NCBI GenBank assembly: GCA_015680685.1
Contig: MNCI01024020.1
Location: forward strand, 270,642 to 334,641
Origin: Gnetum montanum
Taxonomy: Eukaryota > Streptophyta > Gnetopsida > Gnetales > Gnetaceae
DNA: 64,000 nucleotides
Direction: 5' to 3'
Every line of letters begins with the position of its first letter. The first letter of the stretch is position 1. Positions 10,255 through 22,109 of this stretch are shown here, in pieces. The translations under genes and the position numbers were made by a program. The notes beneath the pieces were generated by a model that saw nothing but the letters and a program-made list of their open reading frames with translations, was not told where the DNA came from and searched no databases.

Positions 10255-11325
10255 TCCTACATATGATGTCTATTTAGCTCCTAAAGAGGTAGTGTCACTA
10301 CTTCGTTAGAGAGAACACTAGGGCTAAATAGTGCTTCTTCATCTTAGTGTATCAGGTCTCAAAGGCTATCAATGTGTGGATCAAATAGTAAGTAGATAGC
10401 CTTGCTCCATCATTCCAATTTTGATAGAGTAGAAAGGCTATGGATGCATCAAAGATTTCAAGGTAGATGTAAAATTGCTTATCCTTCTAAGGTGGATACA
10501 CAGTATGCAATTGGACTAACTCTTTCTTAATGTCTTCAAAGGCTTCTTGGCATTAGTCAGTCTACTCATAGTGAACTCCCTTTTCAAGTAAGTGTTGCAT
10601 GGGTTGTAGGTTATCGGTGAGCCTTGAGATGAACCTACAAATAAATTGTAATCCAACTTGTAAACCTCATAGTTCTTTAAGGTTTCTAGGTGTTTCCAAG
10701 TTGGTTATGGCCTTAATCTTGTTAGGATCCACATGTATCCCGACCTCAAATACTACAAAACCAATCATCTTACTAGTTTTAATGCCAAATACACACTTCT
10801 TAGGATTAAGTCTAAGCTCATATTTGAGACATTACTGAAGTACTATATTAAGGTCATGTACATGGTCACTAGAAACTTTGGCCTTGATGGTTATATCATC
10901 AACATAATCATTCAGTAACCCTAGCATGTAGTCACTAAAAATGTAAGTCATGGTTCATTGATAGGTTGCCCCTACATTCTTTAGACCAAATGACATTATT
11001 GTGTAACAAAAGGTTTCTCAAGGGGTCATGCGAGTTATAAGCAACTAATGCTTTGGATTGGTCCTAACTTGGTTATATCCTAAGAACCCATCCATGAAGG
11101 ATAAAAAGGCATGTTTAGTTGTGGTATTAATAAGTTGATTAATATTAGATAAAGGAAAATCATCCTTAATGGTTGGCTTGTTGAGGTTACAAAAATTAAT
11201 GTAGATACAAATAATCCTATTTTTCTTGGGAACTACCACTATGTTGAACACCCAATCAGCATAATCAATAGCTTGGATGAAACTTGCTTGGTAAAGCTTC
11301 TTGATGTTGTCAAATATGCCTCTAG
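10255..11325 (-). pseudogene. rt: Reverse transcriptase and RNase H (decayed, truncated)
   Basis: On the minus strand the protein reads IDFCNLNKPTIKDDFPLSN-like sequence (11250-11050), FMDGFLGYNQV, then NDYVDDI (10911-10892, the intact YVDD active site), then LRLNPKKCVFGI and VGIHVDPNKIKAI. These are the standard RT landmarks of Ty3/gypsy elements (CIDFRDLNK, GYNQI, YVDD, LNPKKC). The 5' end is missing: homology stops near 11325, just before the VPK-type start of the domain. Several frameshifts. Confidence 0.8.
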
Positions 11326-13343
11326 TTTGAAAAGAAAAATATTGAAGTTAATCATATTGGTGACATACAAGTTTTGGTTACTCATAAAAAAGAGATTTTA
11401 ATTAGGGGATATGATAAGACATTCCTTAGCTTAAAGTTTTTTTTAAAGAGAAGAATCAAAGGTTTTGAAAAGGGACTTTATCAAAAAGGATGAATAGGAA
11501 TCTAACATGTTCATATTGTCATGTTTAGGAAGTTCACAACATCAAGAAATATATATCAAAATCTATAATTAATTTATATAAAATATATTTCTTGGTGTTC
11601 CAATTTTTCCATTTGAATCTTCCATGTCCATAAGAAGATCTCAAAGAGATATAGAATCAAGAAAAATTAACATTATGGTATTGAATTTTTGGCAAGTGAA
11701 AACCCTACAGTGACTTGAAACCCAAGAAGAAGAGAGAACCACAATCTTTAACTAATTCTATTTTAAGACATTGATAGCAAAGTTGCCTAGGGAAATACAA
11801 GAAAACCCAAATTCAGGGTCAAACTCAATTGCAGTTGACATTAAGAAAAATAAATAGAGAAAAGGAAAAAACAAAACAAAAAACAAAAAATGCAAAACAA
11901 AATATAATAATAATATATACAAAAAAGTTCAAAAATTTTAACAATTGGAAGCAGAGTGTCATTTCCACAGGAGCTCCCCTAAAAGTGATGACATCATAGC
12001 CTCAACATCATTAGAAACCACAACATCAACGACAATCCCTTTACACATGTTGCTTAAGAAAATTTGGCAATACAAAGGCTATGGAATATTTGCTGCATCA
12101 AGTCTATGAAAAGCCTTTAGTGAATGGTAGGAATGGTACTGAACTACAATTGGATAATGAAGCTATCATTTGCTTCCCCATTGTAAGGACAAAATCTTAG
12201 CTATAACTCATGGAAACAAACCTTTCGTTGTAGTGGTGGCATTGATCCTACTTTTGATCCAAGAAACCTGAGCATTCAACCCATTGTGGAGCTTCCAAAA
12301 GGTTGATAAGCATCGACAGTTGCTAAAGAGGAGGATTCACTATGTAAAGAATGAGATATGAAGACGTGGTTACACCAAAGAAACTACTATTGCTGCCCAT
12401 ATTTGCCAACTTTATTCTTGATGTTATTCATGGCTATTGAAGGCTTGCACACAAAAAAACAAGAAAATCAAAGAATTTGGATAGATGTCATAGAGAAATC
12501 ATCTCAAGAAACAAGTAGATGGATATTAAACAAAGAAAAATATGCTAGCACTTAGGGTTGCTAATTCAACCATATGTGGCAAGTATAGAATATATAGAAA
12601 AGCAAAGTTATAGCTATTATTTTGTTTTAAGAAAAGATATTATTATCCAATGGGATACTTGGCAAGAATTACTTTATTTTCTATGGGATTCCATGCAAGT
12701 TGTAACTTCCTATGATGGTTACAACTAAAAAATACATGATTTGTTTTAGCTTTTCATTACCAATAATATACTTGCTAACTATGGAATCTATTTTTCAAAT
12801 TATTATAACTTCTAGGGTGGCTATGATTTAATACCTCTAGATATTCATAATAACCATAACTTTTCATGATGTTTGTAATCACCCAAAGCTACTATAAAAA
12901 AGGCTTAAGTGTAGTATGAAAAGTGAGGAAGGAAGATTGGGAAAAGACATTTGAAGAATTCTTATGAGATGGGTTGTTGAAGACATCAATTTGACTACTT
13001 TGTTTTAATCCTATCAGTTCATTTTTTTCCCATTTTGTTTTAGTTGCTTAGATAATGGTTTAGATAGTATCATGCTTGGCCTTTAATTTTGGGATTTTTC
13101 CTAGGTTGCTTTTATAGCTCTATTTTTGCACAATATTAGAATTCTATTAAGATTTTCCATAGAATAGCTCATGTTGTTTGGGTTAGTAGTTCCTTAAAGT
13201 TGAGAGTGATTGACTTCAGGTTAGTAGTTCTTAGTCTTCTATTTCTTTCTTCCATTTGATTTTTTCATTTATAATTTTAATCATGTTTTGTGCATGCATA
13301 GGAAGGAAAAAGAATGGTAGAGTGACGTGACCAATTGATCTCT

Positions 13344-13552
13344 TCAAGTGAGTCTATTGAAAGCCAAACTTAAAAAGAAAGATGAGGCATGGACTGCAGT
13401 GAAGAGTATCATCAAGTATATCAAATAATTATGTGATGGTTTGGTAGGATGTAAGGTGATAGTAAATGAAAAGGATGCTACTGAGGAAGAACAAGAAGCA
13501 TAGTTGAAGATAATTGTAGATATTCATGATTCCTTCAAGCCAAACAACTAAT
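13344..13552 (+). pseudogene. Possible decayed exon of an unknown protein
   Basis: One frame gives SLLKAKLKKKDEAWTAVKS, IIKYIK, LCDGLVGCKVIVNEKDATEEE and LKIIVDIHDSFKPNN, interrupted by two TAG/TAA codons and ending at a TAA. The amphipathic, charged composition looks more protein-like than the surroundings. A pyrimidine-rich tract ending in GCATGCATAG near 13303 could be a splice acceptor. I do not recognise the family and it could be chance. Confidence 0.3.
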
Positions 13553-13710
13553 TGTTATTCTACTTCTTTTTTTCTTCTATTCTACTTCTTTTCTATTTCA
13601 TTTTCTTTTTCACATGTATTCCACTTAGATGTACTTATGCTTTATAATAACAATACTAATATATTTTCTTCCACTTTGACTCCTGAATCATGATTTTCTT
13701 TGATACAAAA

Positions 13711-14180
13711 TGTGACATCCCATTTCCAAATGTCATCAAACACTATCATTTGTTACTTAATTCATTATACTTTAGAGTGTTATAATGGAAATATAATGAA
13801 ATAACTATGCACTACATTTAAAAAATAGAAGAGAAAATTTTATTAATGAGAACATGGTACATTGTAATGCCCTTTGGGTTATCTTCCCATGCCACTTAGG
13901 ACATAGAGGTAATCTAGAACTACCACCATGGTTAGGCTATCTAGTCGAAGGGGTGATCAGTCCCTTTTTGTCCCATGTCACCCAGCTTTTGTCACTTGCC
14001 ATTACTAGCTCCATGACTCCATGTCAACACAACCTCTAAACTTGACCTTAAATGGCATAGGTCAAATCCATTGCCAAGGGGTATTGTGAATAACTCCTCA
14101 TAATGAGGAACCCCTTCTTTTTAAGGCTAATTACATTTTTATAATACAATTCTACCCTTAACAAAGGATGAGACATTATA
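13711..14180 (+). repeat. Possible LTR fragment
   Basis: TGTGACATCCCATTTCC near 13711 resembles the TGTAACACCCC-type LTR starts of many plant gypsy elements, and GC content rises for about 300 bp. No partner copy, primer site or target duplication was found. Confidence 0.25.
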
Positions 14181-17100
14181 GTGTAGTACTATCTTTTATA
14201 TCATTTAAGTTCTCTAGAAAGGAGGGACTAGAAGAAAGATATTTTGATACTACATTAACAAAAATATTTTGTAAAATAATTAAGAAGCTTCAGGTAGAGA
14301 TTATTTTGTAAGTTTTCCTATACACTCAAGCAATGCATGTAATGTAAATCTTGAAATCCATGACATAGAAGGGAGTTAGTTGAGAATGGTATTACTACCT
14401 TAGCCTTATGTTAGGACCTAGGTCCTTCATGCATAAATAGCCCTAAATTCACATGATATGTGTAAGAATTAAGATACAAATTGAGAGAAAATTAAACTGG
14501 ATTATTGTTGTTGCATTCATCTACTATCAATTATGTTAGAAAAGTTAGATGCTTCAACATGAATGGACTAGCTACATAGCTAGCTTATAGCCTTAAAGCG
14601 CTACCTTCTTAGTCTAAAAAGAAAAGAAAGTTATTGGATTCTATGAATGACATCTAGAGAAGACAATACCATATGTATCTAATCATGTAGTATGTCTTAT
14701 CTTTAAGCCTTAATGAAAGGAAAGAAAATCTAGAATAAACTTAGCTCATTCACTGTTACCCAAAGTAGCTTGGTAAGTTAAAGTATAGAATGTACTTCAT
14801 GGGGAATAAAATAGTGAAAATAATAATTTTTGTAACCAAAATATGTTACTTGTTGTTTTACTTAAATTTATATTAAAGGCTATAGTTCCATTGGATATAA
14901 TATTGTAAATGGTACTTAAATGAATGACTAAGTAGGCTTGTTATCTTTCAGTAAAAAGGACATGGTAACAACTATACAAATGGATACATCAAAGAGCTAA
15001 TCTTCTAAATAAGCCTCATATTAAACTATGAAAATACATGTTAAAATGAAAATTAATAGAGCTAATTTCAAATAGGTTATATGGTATTAATGCGTAAGAA
15101 GAAGTATAAAGTAAGATGACATGGGAGTGTGGAGAATATTTTGAAATCCAAAATATCAAAGAGGAGAAAGGAGAGTCCATACTTAGGTCGGTAGTTTGGG
15201 GAAAGAGGTCAACTAAAAAAGGTGTCCTAGGTTCTAGTAAGTAAATGTAATTGATATGTATAGTATGAAATAGTGGTATTATCTTACTAGATGTTAAAAG
15301 AATTATGTTAAACTTCTTATCAGAAGGCACATGTATTGTGAAAAGATCTAACCTAGTTATCTCTAGGTCTTCATTGAGATATAGAGTGCATTAGATCCCT
15401 TAGACTTCTTGGCTAGTTAAGAAGAACTAATCTTTAGGTGAGGCATGGCTTCATGCTCTACTTAGAGGTTTAGATGATAATTTCTATGGAGCTTAAGTAA
15501 TATGTAATTTAAGTATTTATGTATGACATCTACTTCCAAGAATATGTGATCTTTCTCAGTATAGATGTGCTTGTTGACTATGGTGATTTCCTCAACTAGT
15601 AATACTAGGATGTAGATTATTCAACTAAGTCTCTTTAAGAGTGAGTTAATTATTATCATATCTAGTTAAACTTCTTCTTGGTAAATAAAACGTCTAATCA
15701 TAGCATTCTAATTGGATTGATATGACTTGGTGTTACAATAGATCTAGTAATATGAATGTGTAGAGTATAGTGCATGTAAGAACAAGGATAATGCTTAGTT
15801 TGTAAGCCTAAGACTAAAATTTCTTAGTCCATGGAGAAATTCAAAGTTTTCCACCCTAAGTGTTAATAGTCATTGGCTAGGATTCAATGAATAGATGAAA
15901 GAGGTAGGATCAAGAAATGTGGTTTATAGGCTTGCTCCATAGAGATGGGCTTTGCCCCATCCTAGAAATAGTTTTTAAAGCTATACATTATGATAGCTAA
16001 TGGAATTTCTATAGTTAACTTATAAAAATGTCTCAATTAACCATGTAATCTTAGCATAAATCATCTGATCCCAATTTTTCAAGATATAAGCTAAGAGCCA
16101 TATCTAGGAGGATACATATGATTTACATCCATCTTAAGATGTAAGATAAGAAAAATATATATCTAAAAGCATGTTTTATCCTAAGCTATAGATCTACCAG
16201 AACTAGTATCATGTAAGAAAAAGTGATAAGCTACTAACTAAATGACTATTTAAATTGCAAGAATAGAATGATTTTCATAATTACTGAATATAATTAACTA
16301 TATCTATTGTGCTTCAAATGATCAAGAAATATTTCTTTACGTATTAGTTTCAATTAGAGAGCATTCAATTGATTTTCAAACTAAACTCACACTCTATGAA
16401 AAGACATATGATAGAAGAGTTGTAGGGGTAGTAGAGGATATGAGAAAGTAAGGCTTACCAATTAACTTGATTTTATGCTAGCACCATAGGCATTGGTTTA
16501 AGCTGATTTAGTTTGAGAGCATGTTTTAGATTTATTAATGGTTAGAAGTGTGAAAAGAAAAATTAATATCACTTAAAAGAAGATCTAATGTTCATAAAGT
16601 TGCTAAATTCCTTATAAAAAAGAAAAAACCTATTCATTACATTATCAATATATATTATTTTTACCATTTTTGAACAACATATTTGATGGGTAAGCTATAA
16701 GTCTATAGGCCTAAATCTAATACGTACTCATCAAAATGGAGTCACTCATTTGTGGTAACTTATGTTATTCATTTTGGAGTCATTATTATTTTCCATCATA
16801 AGAAGAAGAAAAGTTATATTTCATTTCTTCTAACATTTGTACACCTTCATTGAAACATTCCTCTTATCACTTCATACTTTTATAGATACATTAGGCTATA
16901 AAAGAATCATTTCCTAAATATTACCATTCCCTTGATGTTTTCGTAAAAACCTTAAATACAAAGTCAATTCAAAGCTTAGTGTCTTAAGTTGATAGAAAGA
17001 TGACTATAATATGAGTTTAGATATTAGGAAAAAACCTAACATTGAATAAAATACTTCTGCTAAAATACGTACCAAAAAAATCACTCCAAGAAGACCTATA

Positions 17101-17283
17101 CCATATTGTAAAGGTTATCCTTACATGTCAAACCATTGAGTAAAGTGAAATACAAAAGAACTAATTTTTTAAAAATAGATATGTCATGTGATATGTGACC
17201 TAGAAAATTGATACATTATGAATCAATATGTTTCTCTTGACATCTAATACCTAATTATTGCAATTTAGAATTCAATATTACAA

Positions 17284-17348
17284 TTAATAACCCCTAGTAA
17301 TAAAGATACCTAGATGAATTTGTATATAAGTGATTAGGGGTTATGTAA
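17284..17348. repeat. Short imperfect inverted repeat
   Basis: AATAACCCCTAGTAAT on the left pairs with GTGATTAGGGGTTATG on the right with a short loop. It could be a small hairpin or MITE remnant. Confidence 0.3.
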
Positions 17349-18162
17349 CACCTTGCTATCTAGAATTAGGCTAGAAAGATATTACTTATATAATTTTACA
17401 AATTTTTGAAAATGCTTAAATCATTACATAATAAAAATTAAATGGATGTCAAGAAATTTTAATAGACAAAGTAGTAAACATCCATAAAATAGGCACATTA
17501 CGTTAATAGAAAAATTCATAAAAATGTAAAACATTGACAAGACAATGATCATAGTCCTATGTATTCCAAACCTAACCTATATACTAAGGAAAAATAGGAT
17601 AAATTCCTATTTCCCAAGCTAAAAATACAAATTATAATAGTAGCAAGATATAGCTGAGATACTAAAAGAGTAACTAAATTGCATGTATGAAAGTAATAAT
17701 AGATGAGAAAATACATTTTTATCCAAAAGGCATTAGGCTCCAATGTTTCATAACCAACAATTAGAACTACTTGATAAGAAATGCAACATAACTAAATATG
17801 AATAATAGATGGCCTACCCTAGAAATAGATAATGTACAATGCCAATAAAACATTCCAATACCACAAGTGAGCTAAAAATTATAATATATAATTAAATTTA
17901 AACTAAAACCTAAATATTGATTTAATATTTCAAAGCATGAATTAATCATCAATATTATCTTCTATGTCCTCCTTATCTAAGCTAACATAATTACTTGAAA
18001 AGACATAAAACTAAGGGAATTAGTTCTAAAATTGAGTAGGATAAACAAACTAATAAAATACTTCCTTATAAATTTGGTTGAAGGCACATGGGTAGAAATA
18101 AATAGAAGTTAGTTAAAAAAATGAAAATAAAATATAAATGAGAACCAAATATAAAATTAGTG

Positions 18163-18193
18163 AACCAATTAATTATTAATTAATAATTATTGA
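18163..18193. repeat. AT-rich palindrome
   Basis: AATTATTAATTAATAATT forms a perfect palindrome 40-70 bp left of the target duplication of the large element. No function inferred. Confidence 0.4.
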
Positions 18194-18230
18194 CTCCAAC
18201 ACTACCCATCAAACCCATCAAATGAATAAA

Positions 18231-18235
18231 CAAAT
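18231..18235. repeat. Target site duplication CAAAT (left copy)
   Basis: CAAAT directly precedes the LTR start TGTAG and is repeated exactly at 45063-45067 after the other LTR end. Confidence 0.9.
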
Positions 18236-18917
18236 TGTAGCAACTGAAAACATCAGTGGCTGGAATGGAACACTGAGAGGTTTACAGGTGCATAGCTTTA
18301 ACCTTGAGTTCACATTAGGGCTTACTAGAGGCAGAGATGAGGTGCCCAGAATAGTCTTGTTGATTGAATGGTGACTTAAAAAATGCAATGCCAAACGATT
18401 ATAAGTGCTAAGTAGTGTTCACAATGTCAATGGGGGTGAGCGTAGTCAAGGTTTTCAGTGAAAAATAAAAGTGTTAACACATGGAGGTGCATGAGAATAA
18501 AAATATAAGTAAAATTCCATAATGGGAGTAAAAATTCTAAAAAATGCATAGGGAGAGAGAGTGAGAGAGAAAGCAGCACCACCCCAAATGGGGTTGAGCG
18601 TAGTTAACTTCAAAAGGGGTGAGAAGGTATGTAGTGTACAAAAGACATAGTGGATAGCATAGTCATAGTCTCAAGGTGTTTGACTGTAAAGACTGATGTT
18701 TTTTCATGGTGTGTATGCCAACCACGTTGGCTTCCATGGTGAGCAATGGATTGCAATGGTCTACGGTGTCTTGTGGACAGTGATGTGTGCCTTGCCTTGC
18801 AAAAATGCAAAACGTGCTCTTAAATTTTCTAGTCTTGCTTCAATGTTTGCCAGCCCTACTTTAGATTTTGTTGACCTTGCTTTAGATTTTCCAACCCTAC
18901 AATGTCAAGGGATGGGA

Positions 18918-18925
18918 TATTTATA
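18918..18925 (-). promoter_or_regulatory. TATA box of the 3' LTR
   Basis: TATAAATA on the minus strand, at the position conserved in the sister LTRs. In the 3' LTR it would drive transcription out of the element to the left. Confidence 0.6.
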
Positions 18926-19319
18926 GGCCTAGGATTCTTGTGGAATGTGGATCAGTTTCCACTTGGCAGTGGAATGGTTGGGACTACACTGCACCCAACT
19001 ACACTCTTCACTAAAGTAAGTGGTGTTATGCTCTAGTGTGCTCTAATGGATCCTATGATATTGCCAGACTATGACTACACTACCAATTACATGTTTGTGA
19101 GTTGAACAGGACTACAATGTACCTAAAAAAATGCAATTTTGGAGACTATGCTTTGGAACTACATTGTCCACTATCTTAAGTGGGGTTGAGTGTAGTTACA
19201 ATTTGGGGAGAAAAGTAAGTACAAAAAAGATGCATTTTTGCTAACTATGCTTGTTATAGATGTGTTGGAGTTGAGCTAAGTGTTAGAGCTATGTTGTGGA
19301 GGCCATTGGATGGTATTCT

Positions 19320-19700
19320 GTCTAACTACACTTGACTACACTCTAGACTAGGGGATAGCGTAGTCCAACACTTAAAATTTTTTTTGCAAAACATGGATAT
19401 GTGCTAACTACGCTCTCCATAGGAGGGCTATCTATGCTTTTAACTAGGGTTGAGCATAGTCCCAACACCTGAAAAGTTTTTGCAAAATATGGCTTCTAAT
19501 TGACTAGGCTTGACTACACTTCAGTCTGGTGGAAAGTGTAGTCTCAACACTTAGAAAAATCTTTACCAAAGTAGGTCTTCCATGCTAACTATGCTTGACT
19601 ATGCTCTCTACTAGTGAACTATGCTTTGGAATAATGGAGAGCATAGTCATAGCACTTAGAAAAGATTTGCCTCATGTTAACACTTAGAAAAATTTACAAT
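19320..19700 (-). repeat. Hairpin tandem repeat in U3 of the 3' LTR
   Basis: Repeated CTAACTACGCTC...GAGCATAGTC cores, each followed by CAACACTTAGAAAAATTT, as in the solo LTR at 3420-4080. Fewer units are clear here than at 44400-45020. Confidence 0.65.
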
Positions 19701-19734
19701 TAAGAAGTTATCACCTAAATTTGGTGGTGTTTTA

Positions 19735-19752
19735 ATGGCCCCTCTTTGTTGA
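19735..19752 (-). other. Polypurine tract of the large host element
   Basis: On the minus strand this reads ATCAACAAAGAGGGGCCAT, directly before the 3' LTR. The same AACAAAGAGGG core precedes the 3' LTR at 47893. Confidence 0.75.
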
Positions 19753-20719
19753 TGTCTAGAGAAGTGGCCTAAGAGACATTGATAAAGAATAGTAAAACAC
19801 CATATCAGGCTTGGCACCAACATTGCTCTTCCATGGATGGTTTGATGTCGCTGCGTTGTGCTCAAGAGTACTATGGATAGGGATATGTTGGTGGCAAAAT
19901 GATGTAGGTAATGTTCTAGGGAATAATAGGGGAGATGAAATGCAAATAGGAGATCATGGTGTAATATGTGGAGTTAGCATGGTCAGTAATATCCATGGCA
20001 CCAAGGTGGATTACCTCTAAGAAACATTAACCTCTCATTAGAGTGCTCATGAGAGAGTCAAGGTGGATCTAGGGCCTGACTAGTTGCAAAATTGTAGCTT
20101 TGCTAATTAGTTTGGGAACATGTTTTTTTCCCTTTATTATTTTAATTTTTTCTTTTTTTTTCTTTTGCTTTTCTACTTTTTCTTTGCTCTTTGCTGCAAG
20201 ATGAACTTTCTTTGGGTTCTGCACTTTGCTAAATGCTAACTACAAGATGCATTCCACCAAGTGAACTACATGCCACCAGATGGGCTTTGCTCTTATGCTT
20301 ATGAAACCATGTCACATCTATGGGACAAGTGTTTCCTTCCTGGGATGAATTTTTTTACATTCACTTGGGCTTTGACTAACCAACAAAGGCTCCCAATAGG
20401 ACAACTTATGTTATGTCCACCTTAGGTTCTATGGTTTGGCTTATAGAGGATTCCATGCAATCATAGGGGCTTCCAATCTTGACTATGTAGGGGAAAGAAA
20501 AAGTATGGAGGCATAGGGATAGGTGTAGGTCATAATGGGATAATAGGGATGTGCACTCTTGAGAGGCTCAACTAGTCCAATCATGCACATTGAAGGGATG
20601 TGGCAGCTTGTCGTTGTGATGAGATGCACCTTTTCACAATCACCTTTGGGCTTCATCTTGCAAACACAACTCCAAGAAGATAGGAAAACAAAAAAACATG
20701 AAATGTAAATCAAATATTA

Positions 20720-21125
20720 AGGGTGATGATGCTATGAGTGCTCCAAAGGCCAAACTAATGAAAAGTGTTTAAAAAATTAGCAAAATGCTTGGGATTGATA
20801 ATATTGCAAATGCTCCCAAGGTTGCACCAGTTGCAAAGTTTAAAAAGCTAGACAAATGTTTGGGGACAATGATGCTGTGATTGCTCCAAGGGTCATAGTC
20901 ATGAAAAGAGCTCAAAAAATTAGAAAAATGATGAGGAGCCATAATGTTGCAACTACTTCAAAAGCTAGAGCAATGACAAGAGCTTGAAAAATCAGCAAAA
21001 TAATGGGGGGCCATAATGCTACAATTGCTCCAAAGGCTAGACCAATGATAAGAGCTCAAGAAATCAACAAAATGGTGGGGGGTCATAATGCTACAAGTGC
21101 TTCAAAGGTTGGACCAATGGATAGT
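20720..21125. repeat. ~74-bp tandem repeat, about 5 units
   Basis: Units contain TGCTCCAAAGGCTAGACCAA, an ATGATAAGAGCTCAAGAAAT-type segment and ATGGTGGGGGGTCATAATGC, and repeat roughly every 70-75 bp with moderate divergence. The array lies in the 3' UTR; I did not see it in the other elements. Confidence 0.65.
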
Positions 21126-21229
21126 GTTCCATTCTGGGACTGCAATATCCCCTCCTGTGTGATGTAGAAAGTGTTGGAGGGGAGGGGGTTGAAATTATTC
21201 TCACTTGCTTGCTCATGAAACTATGCATG

Positions 21230-22080
21230 ACTAATGGAAAATCCAATTTAAGGTCTTGGTAGACCTTGATATGCTAGTGTATAGTCCTAGTAGATTGTTG
21301 CACCAATTTAGCATTGTAGCAGATGAATGTTGTGCCAATCTATAGTCATAGTGGACTACTATGCCAGTTTAATGTCATAGTAGACATGAGGTGTGGATGT
21401 GAGTTTAACATCATAGTGGATAGTCTATGCCAATTTATAGTCATAGCAGGCTTCTTTTTGTGCTAGTTTAACATTGTAACTCAGGAACAAATGTTGTGCT
21501 AGTTTAACATCATGGTAGATGATCAATGCCAGTTTAGCATCGTAGCGAATGAGCTATGCTAGTTTATAGTCATAGCAGACTTGCTGCTCTGCCAGTTTAA
21601 TGTCATGACCCAAGGACAAATGTTTTGCTAGTTTAAAATCATAGTGAAAAAATGCAATGGATGCTAGTTTAACATTGTAGCAAATGATCTGTGCCAATTT
21701 ATAATCATAGCAGACTTACTACTGTGCCAGTTTAACATTGTCACCCAAGGAAAATATGTGCCAGTTTAGTGTCATGGTAGACACATCCTGTGCCAATTTA
21801 ACATAATAGCAGACTTGCTATTGTGCTAGTTTAACATAATGACCCAGGAACAAATGTTGTGCTAATTTAATGTCATAGTGAAAAAATGTGATGGATTCTA
21901 GTTTAACATTGTAGCAAACAAGCTATGCTAGTTAGTCACAATGGACTTGCTATTGTGCTAGTTTAATGTTGTAACCCTATGAAGAATGTTGTGCTAGTTT
22001 AGCATCATGGTAGACGATTGATGCTAGTTTAGCATCTTAGTGGATGATTGATGCTAGTTTAGTGTCATAGCAAATGAATG
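21230..22080. repeat. Degenerate short tandem array, GCCAGTTTAACATCATAGC type
   Basis: More than twenty copies of a 25-35-bp unit, (T/G)GC(C/T)AGTTTA(A/T)(C/A)(A/G)TCATAGC(A/G)GA, alternate between AACATCATAG and TAGTCATAGC variants. The same unit occurs at 25690-25760, 29580-29830, 49115-49580 and 51165-51300. Confidence 0.75.
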
Positions 22081-22109
22081 CTTACCTTGTTCTGTTGATG
22101 TGTAGTATG

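Larger units (their letters stand above)
6734..11325 (-). mobile_element. Tat-like Ty3/gypsy element, 3' half (RT, RNase H, integrase, LTR)
   Basis: On the minus strand the order is RT, RNase H, extra RNase H, integrase, 3' untranslated region, polypurine tract and LTR. This is the gypsy order (integrase last). The RT homology stops near 11325 at a point inside the domain; gag, protease, primer site and 5' LTR are not found beyond it. The protein segments parallel those of the large host at 22100-25130. The left end abuts the truncated protease of the plus-strand element, so the two halves point toward each other. Confidence 0.75.
11326..18230. other. AT-rich intergenic stretch, mostly unrecognised
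   Basis: Nearly 7 kb with no retroelement protein I can identify on either strand. Items of note inside are listed separately: a possible decayed exon at 13344-13552, an LTR-like start near 13711, a small inverted repeat at 17284-17348 and an AT palindrome at 18163-18193. A TATAAAAAAGG motif occurs near 12894. The remaining sequence could be very old repeats below recognition. Confidence 0.5.
18236..19734 (-). repeat. 3' LTR of the large host element
   Basis: Starts TGTAGCAACTG and ends GGTGGTGTTTTA (CA to TA decay) on the plus strand. It is followed by the polypurine tract, which makes it the 3' LTR of a minus-strand element. It includes a TATAAATA promoter (18925-18918) and U3 hairpin repeats at about 19320-19700. 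Confidence 0.9.
19753..22100 (-). other. 3' untranslated region of the large host element
   Basis: No conserved coding frame. It holds CCTAAGAGACATT near 19769, a pyrimidine-rich plus-strand tract at about 20123-20195, a CATCTTGCAAACACAACTCC block near 20653, and two tandem arrays listed separately. The first two kinds of landmark recur at equivalent places in the other Tat-like copies. Confidence 0.6.
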
